This document shows positions 30,153 to 38,467 of a stretch of 46,194 nt of DNA, piece after piece; the first letter of the stretch is position 1; each line of letters begins with the position of its first letter. The position numbers were made by a program, and so were the translations under genes. The stretch is taken from the NCBI GenBank assembly GCA_030647195.1, contig JAUSKD010000015.1, positions 1 to 46,194 of the forward strand, in the 5' to 3' direction. This DNA comes from Candidatus Peribacter sp. (lineage in GTDB: Bacteria > Patescibacteriota > Gracilibacteria > Peribacterales > Peribacteraceae). Under the pieces are notes generated by a model. It did no database searches, was not told the origin of the DNA, and worked only from the letters and a program-made list of their open reading frames with translations.

Positions 30153-30799
30153 GCGTGGGCGCTGGAAGGGGGAAGCAGATCCATCATGGTCGCCTGGGGG
30201 GGCTGTGGCAGGTGCTCCGCCGTTTGTGGGGGAGGCTCCGGCCTGATGTCATCGAAGGGGAACGCATCTTCGGATTTCTCGGCCCGTATGCGTCCCTGGT
30301 CCACCGGGCGCGGAATTGCAGATTCCCCGGCGCTTGGCGTTGTCGTCTCTTTTTCGCTGCTCTTGGGCGTTACCACCGGTCCCTGATCCAACATAGCACT
30401 CAGCTCTTCGAGCTTCTCGCGGTGCGGCTGCAGAACGACCTGCTTTTTCTTTTCCTCCACCCCGGAGAAGTACTGGAAGTTGATCGAAATGCCGCGGCGG
30501 GGGGACCACAGTCTGACGGCCGGCTTATCCATTTTCTCCGCCATCAGCAGAATGAACCGCATCAGGCTGATGCCCTGAATCCGCACGAACGCGAATGCGG
30601 CGCCGATGACGAACGGGATCCAGCAGACGATGGTGATGGGAATGCTGGAGGCGCCAAGCTGATTCTTTGCGAGGGTCCAGATGGCATAGCTGAATCCCGC
30701 AGTAGCGAGCAGGATGATGAGTTGTCGCAGGGTGACCGGGCCGACGATGCGATCCTCGACGTAGACGTTCTGCGGGATCTTGACGGGTTCGATAGGCAT
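30149..30799 (-). CDS. PrgI-family membrane protein
   Basis: 216 residues. MPIEPVKIPQNVYVEDRIVG, then two adjacent membrane segments (LRQLIILLATAGFSYAIWTL and IPITIVCWIPFVIGAAFAFV), then ISLMRFILLMAEKMDKPAVRLW are typical for PrgI, the small inner-membrane partner of VirB4/TraC in Gram-positive and CPR type IV systems. The C-terminal ~100 residues are a Pro/Glu-rich, probably disordered extension. Coupled by ATGA to the TraC-like gene. Confidence 0.8.
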   Translation of the reverse strand: MPIEPVKIPQNVYVEDRIVGPVTLRQLIILLATAGFSYAIWTLAKNQLGASSIPITIVCWIPFVIGAAFAFVRIQGISLMRFILLMAEKMDKPAVRLWSPRRGISINFQYFSGVEEKKKQVVLQPHREKLEELSAMLDQGPVVTPKSSEKETTTPSAGESAIPRPVDQGRIRAEKSEDAFPFDDIRPEPPPQTAEHLPQPPQATMMDLLPPSSAHA

Positions 30800-30875
30800 T
30801 GGCTCAGAAAGAGGGTAATCACGTCATTATAGCAGGAAAATGAGAAACAGACTAGATCCCTCTGGATACAGTCAG

Positions 30876-30967
30876 GAAGCCGAAGACGCAGAGGAGGCCG
30901 AAGAAACCGAAGAGGCCAGGGATGTCTTTTCCTCGGCATCCTCGGACTCATCGGCATCGTCGGCTTC
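30876..30967. repeat. Long imperfect inverted repeat with 3-bp period, 3' of clpC
   Basis: Left arm GAAGCCGAAGACGCAGAGGA; right arm (reverse complement) GAAGCCGACGATGCCGATGA. Over about 37 bp the mismatches fall almost only at every third base. It may act as the clpC terminator before prgI. Confidence 0.6.
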
Positions 30968-30969
30968 TT

Positions 30970-33573
30970 TCACGCGACTTCTGCTTTCTGCTCTTCTAGG
31001 GCCGGTTCTTCCATTTTTGCCGCGCTGGCAGGGAGGATTGTTACGTGGTCATCATCCTTGCGTGCGATGACGATCGTATCGCCCGGACGGAAGATGCCTT
31101 TCAGCATCGATTCGGCGATCTCGTCTTCCACTTTCTCCTGGATCATGCGGCGGACAGGGCGCGCACCGTAGGCCGGATCGAAGCCGAGTTTGGCCAGCAC
31201 GGCGATGGATTTCTGGTCCGCCTTGAGTGAGAGGCCCTGCGCCTTCAGACGTTCCGCGAGCATATCCAAGTGCATCTTCACGATCTTCTGGATGTGTTCC
31301 TGATTGAGCGCGTTGAAGACGATGATGTGGTCGAGGCGGTTCAGGAATTCCGGGCGAAGCCTGTCCTTCAGCTCCGCGATGACCTCTTCGCGCTTGGCCT
31401 CGTAATTCTTCTCTTCATTCGTCGCTTCGCTCTCCAGTTGGAAGCCGATCTTGGCAGCCTGCTTGGTCAGCTTTTCGGCGCCGATGTTGCTGGTGAGCAC
31501 GATGACCGTGTTGCGGAAATCCACCTGCTTGCCCTGTCCGTCCGTCAGCGTTCCGTCTTCCATGATCTGCAGGAGCAGGTTGAAGAACTCAGGATGCGCC
31601 TTCTCCACTTCGTCGAAGAGCACCACGGAGTACGGCTTGCGGCGCACGGCCTCGGTGAGCTGGCCGCCTTCCTCGTAGCCCACGTACCCAGCGGTCGTGC
31701 CGATCAGGCGCGAGACGTTGTGTCGTTCCATAAATTCGGACATGTCGATCTTGATGAGTGCGTCTTCGCGGTTGAAGACTTCGGTTGCGATGGTGCGCAC
31801 GAGCTCGGTCTTGCCGACGCCCGTGGGGCCGAGGAAGAGGAAAGAGCCGATGGGCCGCTTGGAATCCGAGATGCCGACGCGACTGCGCCGAATCGCGCGG
31901 GAGACTTTTTGAATGGCTTCGTCCTGCCCGATCACGTGCTTCTTCAGTACGAGCTCGAGGTTGGCGAGGCGCTTAGATTCAGACTTGAGCATCTTCGTCA
32001 CGGGGACGCCCGTGATGCGGGCGAGCGTGTGTGCGATGTCGTCGCCCGTGATCTGAATGGGCGTGCGGCGGTCGCCGTCCGCCTGTCCCTGCAGCTCCTT
32101 GAGCTTTTCCGCGAGCTGCTGCTGTTCCTGCTTCAGCTTGAGCGCCTGGTGGTACTTCTGTTCCTTCACTGCCAGCTGCTGCTTCAAAACGATCTTCTCG
32201 AGCTTCTCTTCGATCTTCTTTAGGTCCGGTGAGATGTTCTGCTGGATGCTCTTGCCGGCAGCGGTCTCGTCCAGGAGGTCGATCGCCTTATCCGGCAGGA
32301 AGCGGTCGGCCAGATAGCGCTTGCTCAGGACGACGGCCTTTTCGAGGGCCTCATCGGTGATGGAGAGATGATGGAACTCCTCGTAGGTGGGGCGGATGCC
32401 CTGCAGAATCTTGATCGTATCCTCCACGCTGGTTTCTTCGACCAAAATGGACTGGAAGCGGCGTTCCAGAGCTCCATCTTTCTCGATGGTGCGGTACTCC
32501 TCCGTGGTCGTGGCACCCACCACCTGGATCGCGCCACGGCTTAAGGCGGGCTTCAGGATGTTGGCGGCGTCCAGCGATCCTTCGGCGCTGCCCGCACCGA
32601 CGACGGTGTGGAGCTCGTCAATGAAGAGGATCACCTCTTTCTCGCTTTCGAGAGCTTCTTTGATGATGTCGTCGAAGCGCTGCTCGAACTCGCCACGGTA
32701 CTTGGTGCCTGCGATGATCGAGCCCATGTTCAGCTGCAGGACTTTCTTGTTCCTCAGGCTCGCCGGCACCTTGCCGGCGGCGATGCGCTGGGCGAAGCCC
32801 TCCACGATGGCGGTCTTGCCCACTCCCGGCTCGCCGATGATCACGGGATTATTCTTCGTCTTGCGATTCAAAATGTGGATGAGGCGTTCTATCTCGAGAT
32901 CGCGTCCGATGATGGGATCCATCTTGCCCTGCTTGGCCTTTTCCACGAGGTCATCGGTGAAGTAGTCCAGAACAGGGGTCTTGCTCTTGCTCTCGCCGTT
33001 GCGTCTGCGCTTGAGGCCCTCGGGTTCCATCATCATGTTGGCGCCCTGCATGCCGACGATGGCGCCCTGCAGCCCCTGAAAGAATGCCTCGAGGGATTGC
33101 TCCATGTTGCGGTTCTGCTGCTTGAACTGGCTGATCTGGCCGAACATCTCTTCTACGCGGGCCTTCAGATCATCCGGGTCCACCTGCATCTCCGCGAGGA
33201 GCACGGTGGCGGCGTTCTTTCCTGTGGAGACCAGTGAGTGGAGCAGATGCTCCGTGCCCACGTTGGCGTGGCGGAATTTGTGCGCGGTGATCACACTCTG
33301 TTCAATGACGTTGTGCAGGAAGACGGAGAGACCGTGGCGCACCTGGGAACCTTCGATGTTCTGCGTCTTAGAGGCCTTGAGGAGGATGCGCACGTTCTCC
33401 AATGTCACGCCCGCTCCCGTGAAGATCGAGAACCCGAGCGACTTGGGGATCGAGAGTAACCCCAGGAGCAAATGCTCCGTCCCGATGTAGAGGCTCTTCA
33501 TGTTCTTCGCCTCCTGCTCGGCGATCTGCAGAGCGAGCTTGGCATTGGGGGTGAATCTATCGAATGGGTGCAT
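30970..33573 (-). CDS. clpC: ClpC-type AAA+ unfoldase (Clp protease ATPase subunit)
   Basis: 867 residues. Clp N-domain repeats (FTPNAKLALQIAEQEAKNM; SLYIGTEHLLLGLLS; NVGTEHLLHSLVS). First AAA+ domain: GEPGVGKTAIVEGFAQR, VILFIDELHTVVGAGSAEGS. Middle coiled coil around KKIEEKLEKIVLKQQLAVKE, short as in ClpC, not the long ClpB type. Second AAA+ domain: GPTGVGKTELVRTIATEVF, VVLFDEVEKAHPEFFN, then ARPVRRMIQEKVED. It unfolds proteins for ClpP. A CIRCE operator lies over its -10 box, so HrcA repression and heat induction are likely. Confidence 0.95.
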   Translation of the reverse strand: MHPFDRFTPNAKLALQIAEQEAKNMKSLYIGTEHLLLGLLSIPKSLGFSIFTGAGVTLENVRILLKASKTQNIEGSQVRHGLSVFLHNVIEQSVITAHKFRHANVGTEHLLHSLVSTGKNAATVLLAEMQVDPDDLKARVEEMFGQISQFKQQNRNMEQSLEAFFQGLQGAIVGMQGANMMMEPEGLKRRRNGESKSKTPVLDYFTDDLVEKAKQGKMDPIIGRDLEIERLIHILNRKTKNNPVIIGEPGVGKTAIVEGFAQRIAAGKVPASLRNKKVLQLNMGSIIAGTKYRGEFEQRFDDIIKEALESEKEVILFIDELHTVVGAGSAEGSLDAANILKPALSRGAIQVVGATTTEEYRTIEKDGALERRFQSILVEETSVEDTIKILQGIRPTYEEFHHLSITDEALEKAVVLSKRYLADRFLPDKAIDLLDETAAGKSIQQNISPDLKKIEEKLEKIVLKQQLAVKEQKYHQALKLKQEQQQLAEKLKELQGQADGDRRTPIQITGDDIAHTLARITGVPVTKMLKSESKRLANLELVLKKHVIGQDEAIQKVSRAIRRSRVGISDSKRPIGSFLFLGPTGVGKTELVRTIATEVFNREDALIKIDMSEFMERHNVSRLIGTTAGYVGYEEGGQLTEAVRRKPYSVVLFDEVEKAHPEFFNLLLQIMEDGTLTDGQGKQVDFRNTVIVLTSNIGAEKLTKQAAKIGFQLESEATNEEKNYEAKREEVIAELKDRLRPEFLNRLDHIIVFNALNQEHIQKIVKMHLDMLAERLKAQGLSLKADQKSIAVLAKLGFDPAYGARPVRRMIQEKVEDEIAESMLKGIFRPGDTIVIARKDDDHVTILPASAAKMEEPALEEQKAEVA

Positions 33574-33600
33574 GGTCTAGAGGGGGAAGCGACTTGCCCG

Positions 33601-33640
33601 GCGTAGCTCCGCGTGAGCGGAGCGAAGTCGGGTCGAAGGG
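33601..33640. repeat. REP-like motif in the clpC leader
   Basis: GTAGCTCCGCGTGAGCGGAG then CGAAGTCGGGTCGAAGGG. Contains an inner hairpin CTCCGCGTGAGCGGAG and ends in the GTCGAAGGG word shared with other REP-like sites. Confidence 0.5.
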
Positions 33641-33649
33641 ATGCATGTG

Positions 33650-33682
33650 GATAGGGTTAGGAATAGGGGAAGGGCGTAGGGA
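33650..33682. repeat. G-rich tract (ATAGGGTTAGGAATAGGGG)
   Basis: Degenerate GGGTTAGG-type tract in the 5' leader region of clpC; C-rich in the clpC mRNA. Confidence 0.4.
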
Positions 33683-33688
33683 TGATGG

Positions 33689-33715
33689 TTAGCACTGTAG
33701 CATAGAGAGTGCCAA
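33689..33715. promoter_or_regulatory. CIRCE operator (HrcA binding site) of clpC
   Basis: TTAGCACTG-N9-GAGTGCCAA, 16 of 18 positions matching the CIRCE consensus TTAGCACTC-N9-GAGTGCTAA with exactly the 9-nt spacer. The minus-strand -10 TATGCT (33699-33704) lies inside the spacer, so HrcA bound here would block the promoter. Confidence 0.85.
33699..33704 (-). promoter_or_regulatory. -10 box (TATGCT) of clpC within CIRCE
   Basis: Minus-strand TATGCT between the two CIRCE arms; predicts a clpC leader of roughly 120 nt. Confidence 0.5.
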
Positions 33716-33815
33716 GTCGGGGGGAAGTTCTGGTCATTTTAGCAGAAATAGTTCTCTCGATCAGTGGTGAGCAAACCCAGAGCGTGGTCTGATGATGAGA
33801 TGTCGATAATACTTA

Positions 33816-35078
33816 TCATCCCTTGCGTTCCTGCGCGGATCGCAAATCCTCCAGGAATATTGCAAGGATGGTGGTCATGGGGATGGCCAGGAGCACGCCG
33901 AGCACCGGATGGATGGTTGTGGGGAAGCTGATACCGGCGAGCAAGGCGAAGAGGATCGCGATGGGGGAGAGGCCGACGGCGCGCTTCATAATCAGAGGGA
34001 CGAGCAGGTTATTCTCGCACCACTGGATCACGTAGTAGACCGCGACGAGGACCACGCCCCACATGAAGCCGCCCTGCGTCACACCGATGAGTACCGAGGG
34101 CACGGCGGCGATGAACGGGCCGACGGCCGGGACGAATTCACAGAACCCTGCGAGCACTGCGAGCGTGAGGGCGTACGGCATGCGGAGAATGACGAGGGCC
34201 ACGAGCGTTAAGGAGAAGATGCTGAACATGAGCAGCAGCTCGCCCCGCGCCCACTGGCTGATTTTGGTGTGGATCGCCTCGAGCTTCAGGTTCGTGTAGT
34301 TGCGGTAGCGCACGGGGAGGAAGCCGCGGGACCACTGCAGGATCTTCTCCTTTTCCATCTGCATGAAGAATGCGAGGACCAGCACGATGATGAAGCTTGT
34401 GACGAAAGAGGCGACCGAGCCCGTGACGGTCTTCAGCACTTCCCACGATCCCCCTGCAAATTCGGACAGATTGGATCCCGCACGCTCGATGGCGCCCGTA
34501 AAGTCATGAATGGCAAGCTGTTCCAGCGAAGTTTTGAGAAGTGCGGTGAGGCGCAGATTCACATCCCCCGAGACCAACGGCAGGTGGATCTGGGGGTCGG
34601 CGAGGAACACGTTCACCTCCGTCGACAGGAAGAGCGAGAGTTGCTGGAGCTGGATGGCGATAATCGGAATGAACGAGACGACGAGGAAGATGAGGGCAAA
34701 GATCGCCACAAGGTAGTGCAGGAGGACGGCAATTCCACGGGGGATGTGCAGGCGGTGCATGGCCTGCACGCTCGGATCAATGACCACGGCGATGAACGCG
34801 GCAATGAACAGGAGGATCAGCTTGTCGCGCAGTTGGAAGACCAGCCAGACCCCGAACAGGATCGCCAGCAGTGCGAACAAGCCGCGCGCGACGCTTGCCA
34901 CGGAGATGTGCATTGTCACTTCCTGATGTCTGACGGCGGAGGGGAATTTGCCCGAATGCGGCCTGCCTTCTTTTGGCGTCTGCGCGATGCCTTTCCGTGC
35001 CCGTTCGAAGAGCCGCTGGGCTTTCTTGCCGATGATGCGGAAGGACGAGAACGCGTCGGAGGATGGGGAGGGAGTCAC
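33816..35078 (-). CDS. AI-2E/PerM-family membrane transporter
   Basis: 420 residues from GTG 35078; an ATG at 34913 (MHISVASVARGLFALL) would give 365 residues, nearer the family norm, leaving the extra 55 residues as a charged, disordered N-terminus. About eight membrane segments: paired helices FALLAILFGVWLVFQL and LILLFIAAFIAVVIDPSVQA at the start, then VASFVTSFIIVLVLAFFM and the conserved FVPAVGPFIAAVPSVLIGV and QWCENNLLVPLIMKRAVGLSP (quoted in part) near the C-terminus. Members export AI-2, siderophores or other solutes; substrate unknown. Confidence 0.87.
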   Translation of the reverse strand: MTPSPSSDAFSSFRIIGKKAQRLFERARKGIAQTPKEGRPHSGKFPSAVRHQEVTMHISVASVARGLFALLAILFGVWLVFQLRDKLILLFIAAFIAVVIDPSVQAMHRLHIPRGIAVLLHYLVAIFALIFLVVSFIPIIAIQLQQLSLFLSTEVNVFLADPQIHLPLVSGDVNLRLTALLKTSLEQLAIHDFTGAIERAGSNLSEFAGGSWEVLKTVTGSVASFVTSFIIVLVLAFFMQMEKEKILQWSRGFLPVRYRNYTNLKLEAIHTKISQWARGELLLMFSIFSLTLVALVILRMPYALTLAVLAGFCEFVPAVGPFIAAVPSVLIGVTQGGFMWGVVLVAVYYVIQWCENNLLVPLIMKRAVGLSPIAILFALLAGISFPTTIHPVLGVLLAIPMTTILAIFLEDLRSAQERKG

Positions 35079-35085
35079 GGAGGGG

Positions 35086-35116
35086 GGGGTTAGGGGTTAG
35101 GACTTAGGGGTTAGGA
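35086..35116. repeat. G-rich tandem tract (TTAGGGGTTAGGAC)
   Basis: Two tandem units of TTAGGGGTTAGGACT in the 45-nt gap between the AI-2E and VirB2-like genes. Confidence 0.55.
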
Positions 35117-35123
35117 CTTCGGA

Positions 35124-35471
35124 TCATATTCCGGCGATGGTGGAAATGATGAAATCGATGATGAAGAATGTGAGGGCGGCGGTGACGAAGCCGATGATGG
35201 CCCATCGCAGCATCTCGAAGCCCGTGGATTTGTCGCCGCCGGTGACCACGGCAAGCAGGATGCGGTAGCCCGAAATCAGAATGAGAATCAGACATACGCC
35301 GCCGACGAATCCGAACACCACCTGAATGACGTGCGCGATGAAGAGCGGTACACAGTTTTTCGTGATATCACCCGAGGCAAAGTCACAACCGGCTACCCCC
35401 CCGTCCGGAAAGAGACTCAAAGTCTGCGCGTAAGCTTTCTCGATCCACATATCTGCCCCATTCTGCTGCAT
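35124..35471 (-). CDS. TrbC/VirB2-like pilin protein
   Basis: 115 residues. N-terminal ~45 residues include AYAQTLSLFPDGGVAGCDFA and a second Cys (KNCVP), then two long membrane helices (IQVVFGFVGGVCLILILISGYRI-like and WAIIGFVTAALTFFIIDFII) joined by LLAVVTGGDKSTGFEML, a usual VirB2/TrbC pattern. Probable pilin-like subunit of the same type IV system as the PrgI and TraC-like genes about 4 kb away, here separated by clpC and the AI-2E gene. Confidence 0.7.
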   Translation of the reverse strand: MQQNGADMWIEKAYAQTLSLFPDGGVAGCDFASGDITKNCVPLFIAHVIQVVFGFVGGVCLILILISGYRILLAVVTGGDKSTGFEMLRWAIIGFVTAALTFFIIDFIISTIAGI

Positions 35472-35540
35472 AAGGAGCCTTCAGTGCGATAGACTGGGTA
35501 TCACTTAGTCTCGTCAGCCTTCGCAATCTGTGTTCTTCTT

Positions 35541-36536
35541 ATGCTCATGACGTCAGGTCTGGTTCCCTTTCGCTGGCAGAACGCCCGTCGTCCCATCGCG
35601 ACGCTCGCGCCCATGGCCGGCGTGACGGATGCCTCGTACCGGCAGCTGATCAAGACGCTCGCACCCGAAGTGATCGTCTATTCGGAATTTCTCTCGACCG
35701 ATGCGCTGGCGTACGGCGGCAAGAAGACCATGGCCATGATGCATTTCGATCCTGCCCTGGAGCGCCCCTTCATCGTGCAGATCTTCGGCAAGAAGCCGGA
35801 GCACTTTCTTGAGGCGGCGAAAATTGTGGAGCAGATGGGTGCGGACGGCATCGACATCAACATGGGGTGCCCCGCCGCCAAGGTCGTCTCGTCGGCCCAC
35901 GGTTCGGCGCTCATTAAAACTCCCGAGCTGGCAGCAGAGTTGGTCCATGCGACGGTGAAGGCGGTCCACATTCCAGTGAGCGTGAAGACGCGTCTCGGGT
36001 GGGATACGCCTGCGACCCTGATTCCGTTCTGCACGCGCCTGGTCGAGGCCGGTGCGCAGGCGCTGGCGGTTCACGGGCGAAGGTTTACGGACAAATTCAC
36101 CGGGAGCGCGGACTGGGTTCCCATCTATGCACTCAAAGAGGCATTGCCCTCCGTCACGATCATCGGAAACGGCGACATTTGCTGCGCGCAGGATGCACTG
36201 GACCGGATCGGCAATCTGGATGGTGTCATGATTGGCCGCGGGACGATCGGAAACCCGTGGCTCTGCCGGGATATCTGCGATGCGTTTGCAGGGAAGGGGA
36301 TTCACTCGACGAGAGACGCCATGCCGTTCGCTCAAAAAATTCCGTTCATCCTCGAACACTGCGCGCTCGCGGTGAAGACGAAGGGCGAGCGCAAAGGCAT
36401 GCTCGAAATGCGCACGCACCTGGCGCACTACGTCAAAGGGATGGATGGCGCAAAGGATCTGCGGGCCCGTCTCGTGCGGGTGGAGACACTGGAGGAAGCG
36501 AAGCGGATTCTGGAGCCGTTTGTCGCATGCACTTAA
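35541..36536 (+). CDS. tRNA-dihydrouridine synthase
   Basis: 331 residues, TIM-barrel FMN enzyme. LAPMAGVTDASYRQL at the start; GIDINMGCPAAKVVSSAHGSAL with the catalytic Cys (about residue 110); SVKTRLGW; LAVHGRRFTDKFTGSADW; IGNGDI and VMIGRGTIGNPWL for FMN-phosphate binding. It reduces uridine in tRNA D-loops. Closest in pattern to DusB, but subtype not proven. The last stop overlaps the convergent ROK stop by 4 bp (TTAA shared). Confidence 0.93.
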   Translation: MLMTSGLVPFRWQNARRPIATLAPMAGVTDASYRQLIKTLAPEVIVYSEFLSTDALAYGGKKTMAMMHFDPALERPFIVQIFGKKPEHFLEAAKIVEQMGADGIDINMGCPAAKVVSSAHGSALIKTPELAAELVHATVKAVHIPVSVKTRLGWDTPATLIPFCTRLVEAGAQALAVHGRRFTDKFTGSADWVPIYALKEALPSVTIIGNGDICCAQDALDRIGNLDGVMIGRGTIGNPWLCRDICDAFAGKGIHSTRDAMPFAQKIPFILEHCALAVKTKGERKGMLEMRTHLAHYVKGMDGAKDLRARLVRVETLEEAKRILEPFVACT

Positions 36537-37522
36537 GCGGCTCTTCGCTCGTCATGCAGCCGTTTCCAGATGCTTGCTGCCCCATAGAGCGGACCGAGAG
36601 GTTCTCCGCTCTGCAGTTTGGGAGCCGCAAGTTCCACGATCTGCACATTTTCGTGCATCTGCGGGAGCATGGAACGGGCGAGCATTGCCCTTCTCACCTC
36701 ATCGCGAAAAAACCCGATTCTCATGGCGCATTCCAGCATTGAACCCTGGTAGGCGATGTGGGTGATCGAAGGTCTGTAATTGAGTCTTGTTCCCCAAACA
36801 TTGCCGACGAATGTCGCAAGAGAGGTATAGAGCTGCACTGCCCATGGGGTGCCTTTCTCTGCTTCTTTGTCTGCGAAGGCGCCGGGATTGGCCTGATATT
36901 CTTCGGGGATTCGAATTTCACCTCTGCTATCCATTTCACGCAAGCGCCGTTCAACGGCTATGCCGCTCGCACCTGCTTCGGCACAGTCTGTTTTTCCACA
37001 TCCGCAGAGCACTCCTCCCTGCGGAATGTACGCATGACCGGGTTCCGCTGCGAAGGTGACGCCGTTCTCGACATTTGCACCACCCCACCCCGATCCGATG
37101 TTTTCCAGTAGCGCGTTCTTCACTCCCCTCAGCGAACCCATTTCCACCTCGCCTGCGCAGGGCGCCTCGACATCATTTGCGCACCAGCTCTCACGATCAA
37201 ATCTTCGCTCCAGTTCCCCTGCCAGATTCAAGGGTGTGATGGTATGCAGGCAGGCGATATTCGGGGAACTGAATAATGTCCTGTGATCCGGTATCGGGCC
37301 GGCGACAGCGAGGGCGGTGCCGTGGATCTGGCCGTTGAATTTTTGAATCGTTGCGCCAATTCCTCTGTCCAGTACCTGCCCCAGATCCCGCTCGTCCTTT
37401 GATCTCCATGATCCGTAGGTCTCTTCGAGGAGATGTGGTGTGTTTCCTTCATAGGCGACGACGGCGGTTCGGCAGCGGGTTCCTCCGAGGTCACAGGCGG
37501 CGACGTTCATGGCTTCAGACAT
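36533..37522 (-). CDS. ROK-family sugar kinase (glucokinase-like)
   Basis: 329 residues from ATG 37522 (MSEAMNVAACDLGGTRCRT). Phosphate-1 loop ACDLGGTRCRTAVVAY; CANDVEAPCAGE with the catalytic Asp; NIGSGWGGANV; and CGCGKTDCAEAGASG, the zinc-binding ROK motif (C-x-C-x4-C). It would phosphorylate glucose or another hexose using ATP. A third Cys of the usual four-ligand set (with His) should lie upstream at GHAYIPQG. The frame extends to 37576 but has no good start there. Confidence 0.85.
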   Translation of the reverse strand: MSEAMNVAACDLGGTRCRTAVVAYEGNTPHLLEETYGSWRSKDERDLGQVLDRGIGATIQKFNGQIHGTALAVAGPIPDHRTLFSSPNIACLHTITPLNLAGELERRFDRESWCANDVEAPCAGEVEMGSLRGVKNALLENIGSGWGGANVENGVTFAAEPGHAYIPQGGVLCGCGKTDCAEAGASGIAVERRLREMDSRGEIRIPEEYQANPGAFADKEAEKGTPWAVQLYTSLATFVGNVWGTRLNYRPSITHIAYQGSMLECAMRIGFFRDEVRRAMLARSMLPQMHENVQIVELAAPKLQSGEPLGPLYGAASIWKRLHDERRAA

Positions 37523-37658
37523 GGGAAAGTTGGAAATGAATGGGGCCCATCCTAGCGTTCTTCGTTTTTCCTGCAATGGAGATGGAGCAAGTGAAGTTCA
37601 CGCACAACCAGGAGTGTCGCTCCCATAGATACGTGAACCTGTGTCGCCGATGTTGCGA

Positions 37659-37706
37659 CTACAACGACAGCTTGATGCCCGGGCCCATCGTCGGAGCCAC
37701 GGTCAC
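37659..37706 (-). pseudogene. Relic 3' end of a second rplA copy
   Basis: Read on the minus strand, these 48 bp encode VTVAPTMGPGIKLSL and a stop, exactly the C-terminus of the intact rplA, but with synonymous codon changes (for example CTG-TCG-TTG-TAG instead of TTA-TCC-CTC-TGA). Homology ends at the boundary with a REP-like motif (37710-37725). It lies 60 bp beyond the true rplA stop. Confidence 0.8.
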
Positions 37707-37709
37707 CCA

Positions 37710-37725
37710 TTCGACTACGCTCAGG
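37710..37725. repeat. REP-like motif (TTCGACTACGCTCAGGG)
   Basis: Reverse complement of the CCCTGAGCGTAGTCGAA word; sits between the rplA relic and the intact rplA. Confidence 0.55.
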
Positions 37726-37765
37726 GTGACCTGACTATTCCCAAGAGAAGGTGCTTGATTCGAAA

Positions 37766-38467
37766 TCAGAGGGATAACTTGATGCCAGGTCCCATCGTCG
37801 GAGCCACGGTCACGGAGGCTATGTACTCGCCCTTGATGCCGGAAGGCTGCGCCTCTTTCACGGCGTGGAGCAGGGCCTCGAGGTTCTCTTTGAGCTTTTC
37901 GGGTCCGAAGGAGAGCTTGCCGAAGGTCGCGTGGATGATGCCCTGCTTATCCATCTTGCACTCGATGCGGCCTTTCTTGAGCTCCGCAATCGTCTTCGCA
38001 ATGTTCGTCGTGACGGTGCCGGATTTGGGGTTCGGCATCAGGCCCTTCTGGCCGAGGGTCTTGGCGACCTTGCCGAGTTCTTTCATGACCTCGGGCGCGG
38101 CAACGGCGATATCAAAGTCGATCACGCCCTTCTCGATCTGTGCGATCAATTCCTCTTTGCCCGCCAGATCCGCACCGGCCTTCTTGGCCTCTGCGATGCG
38201 GTCATCCGGCACGAAGGCGGCCACGCGCACCGTGCGGCCCGTCCCGTGGGGGAGGGCGACCGTCGTGCGTACCAACTGGTCGGCCTGCGTGGTGTCGGCG
38301 AGGATGCGGATGTGCACCTCGGCGGTCGCATCGAATTTCGTCATCGAGAGCTTCGGCAGAAGCTCCATCGCCTCGGCAATCTCGTAGCGGCTCTTGGTGC
38401 GGAGCGCGAGGCGCTCGGCATATTTCTTGCCGCGCTTGCGGGCGAGGGGACTGCGTTTACTGGTCAT
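37766..38467 (-). CDS. rplA: 50S ribosomal protein L1
   Basis: 233 residues from ATG 38467 (MTSKRSPLARKRGKKYAERL). Conserved core LPHGTGRTVRVAAFVPDD, GLMPNPKSGTV, and GIIHATFGKLSFGPEKLKEN, with the C-terminus VTVAPTMGPGIKLSL. It binds 23S rRNA at the L1 stalk. A 38-bp-plus copy of its 3' end lies just downstream. It is separated from rplK by a membrane protein gene, unlike the usual adjacent rplK-rplA. The frame extends upstream to 38626 without a family match. Confidence 0.96.
   Translation of the reverse strand: MTSKRSPLARKRGKKYAERLALRTKSRYEIAEAMELLPKLSMTKFDATAEVHIRILADTTQADQLVRTTVALPHGTGRTVRVAAFVPDDRIAEAKKAGADLAGKEELIAQIEKGVIDFDIAVAAPEVMKELGKVAKTLGQKGLMPNPKSGTVTTNIAKTIAELKKGRIECKMDKQGIIHATFGKLSFGPEKLKENLEALLHAVKEAQPSGIKGEYIASVTVAPTMGPGIKLSL

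Noticed and set aside
30840-31070. Plus-strand ORF of 76 codons (acidic then Ser-rich) over the clpC 3' end
   Set aside because: It is produced by the period-3 inverted repeat and the antisense of clpC; no start signal or family. Reported as a repeat instead.
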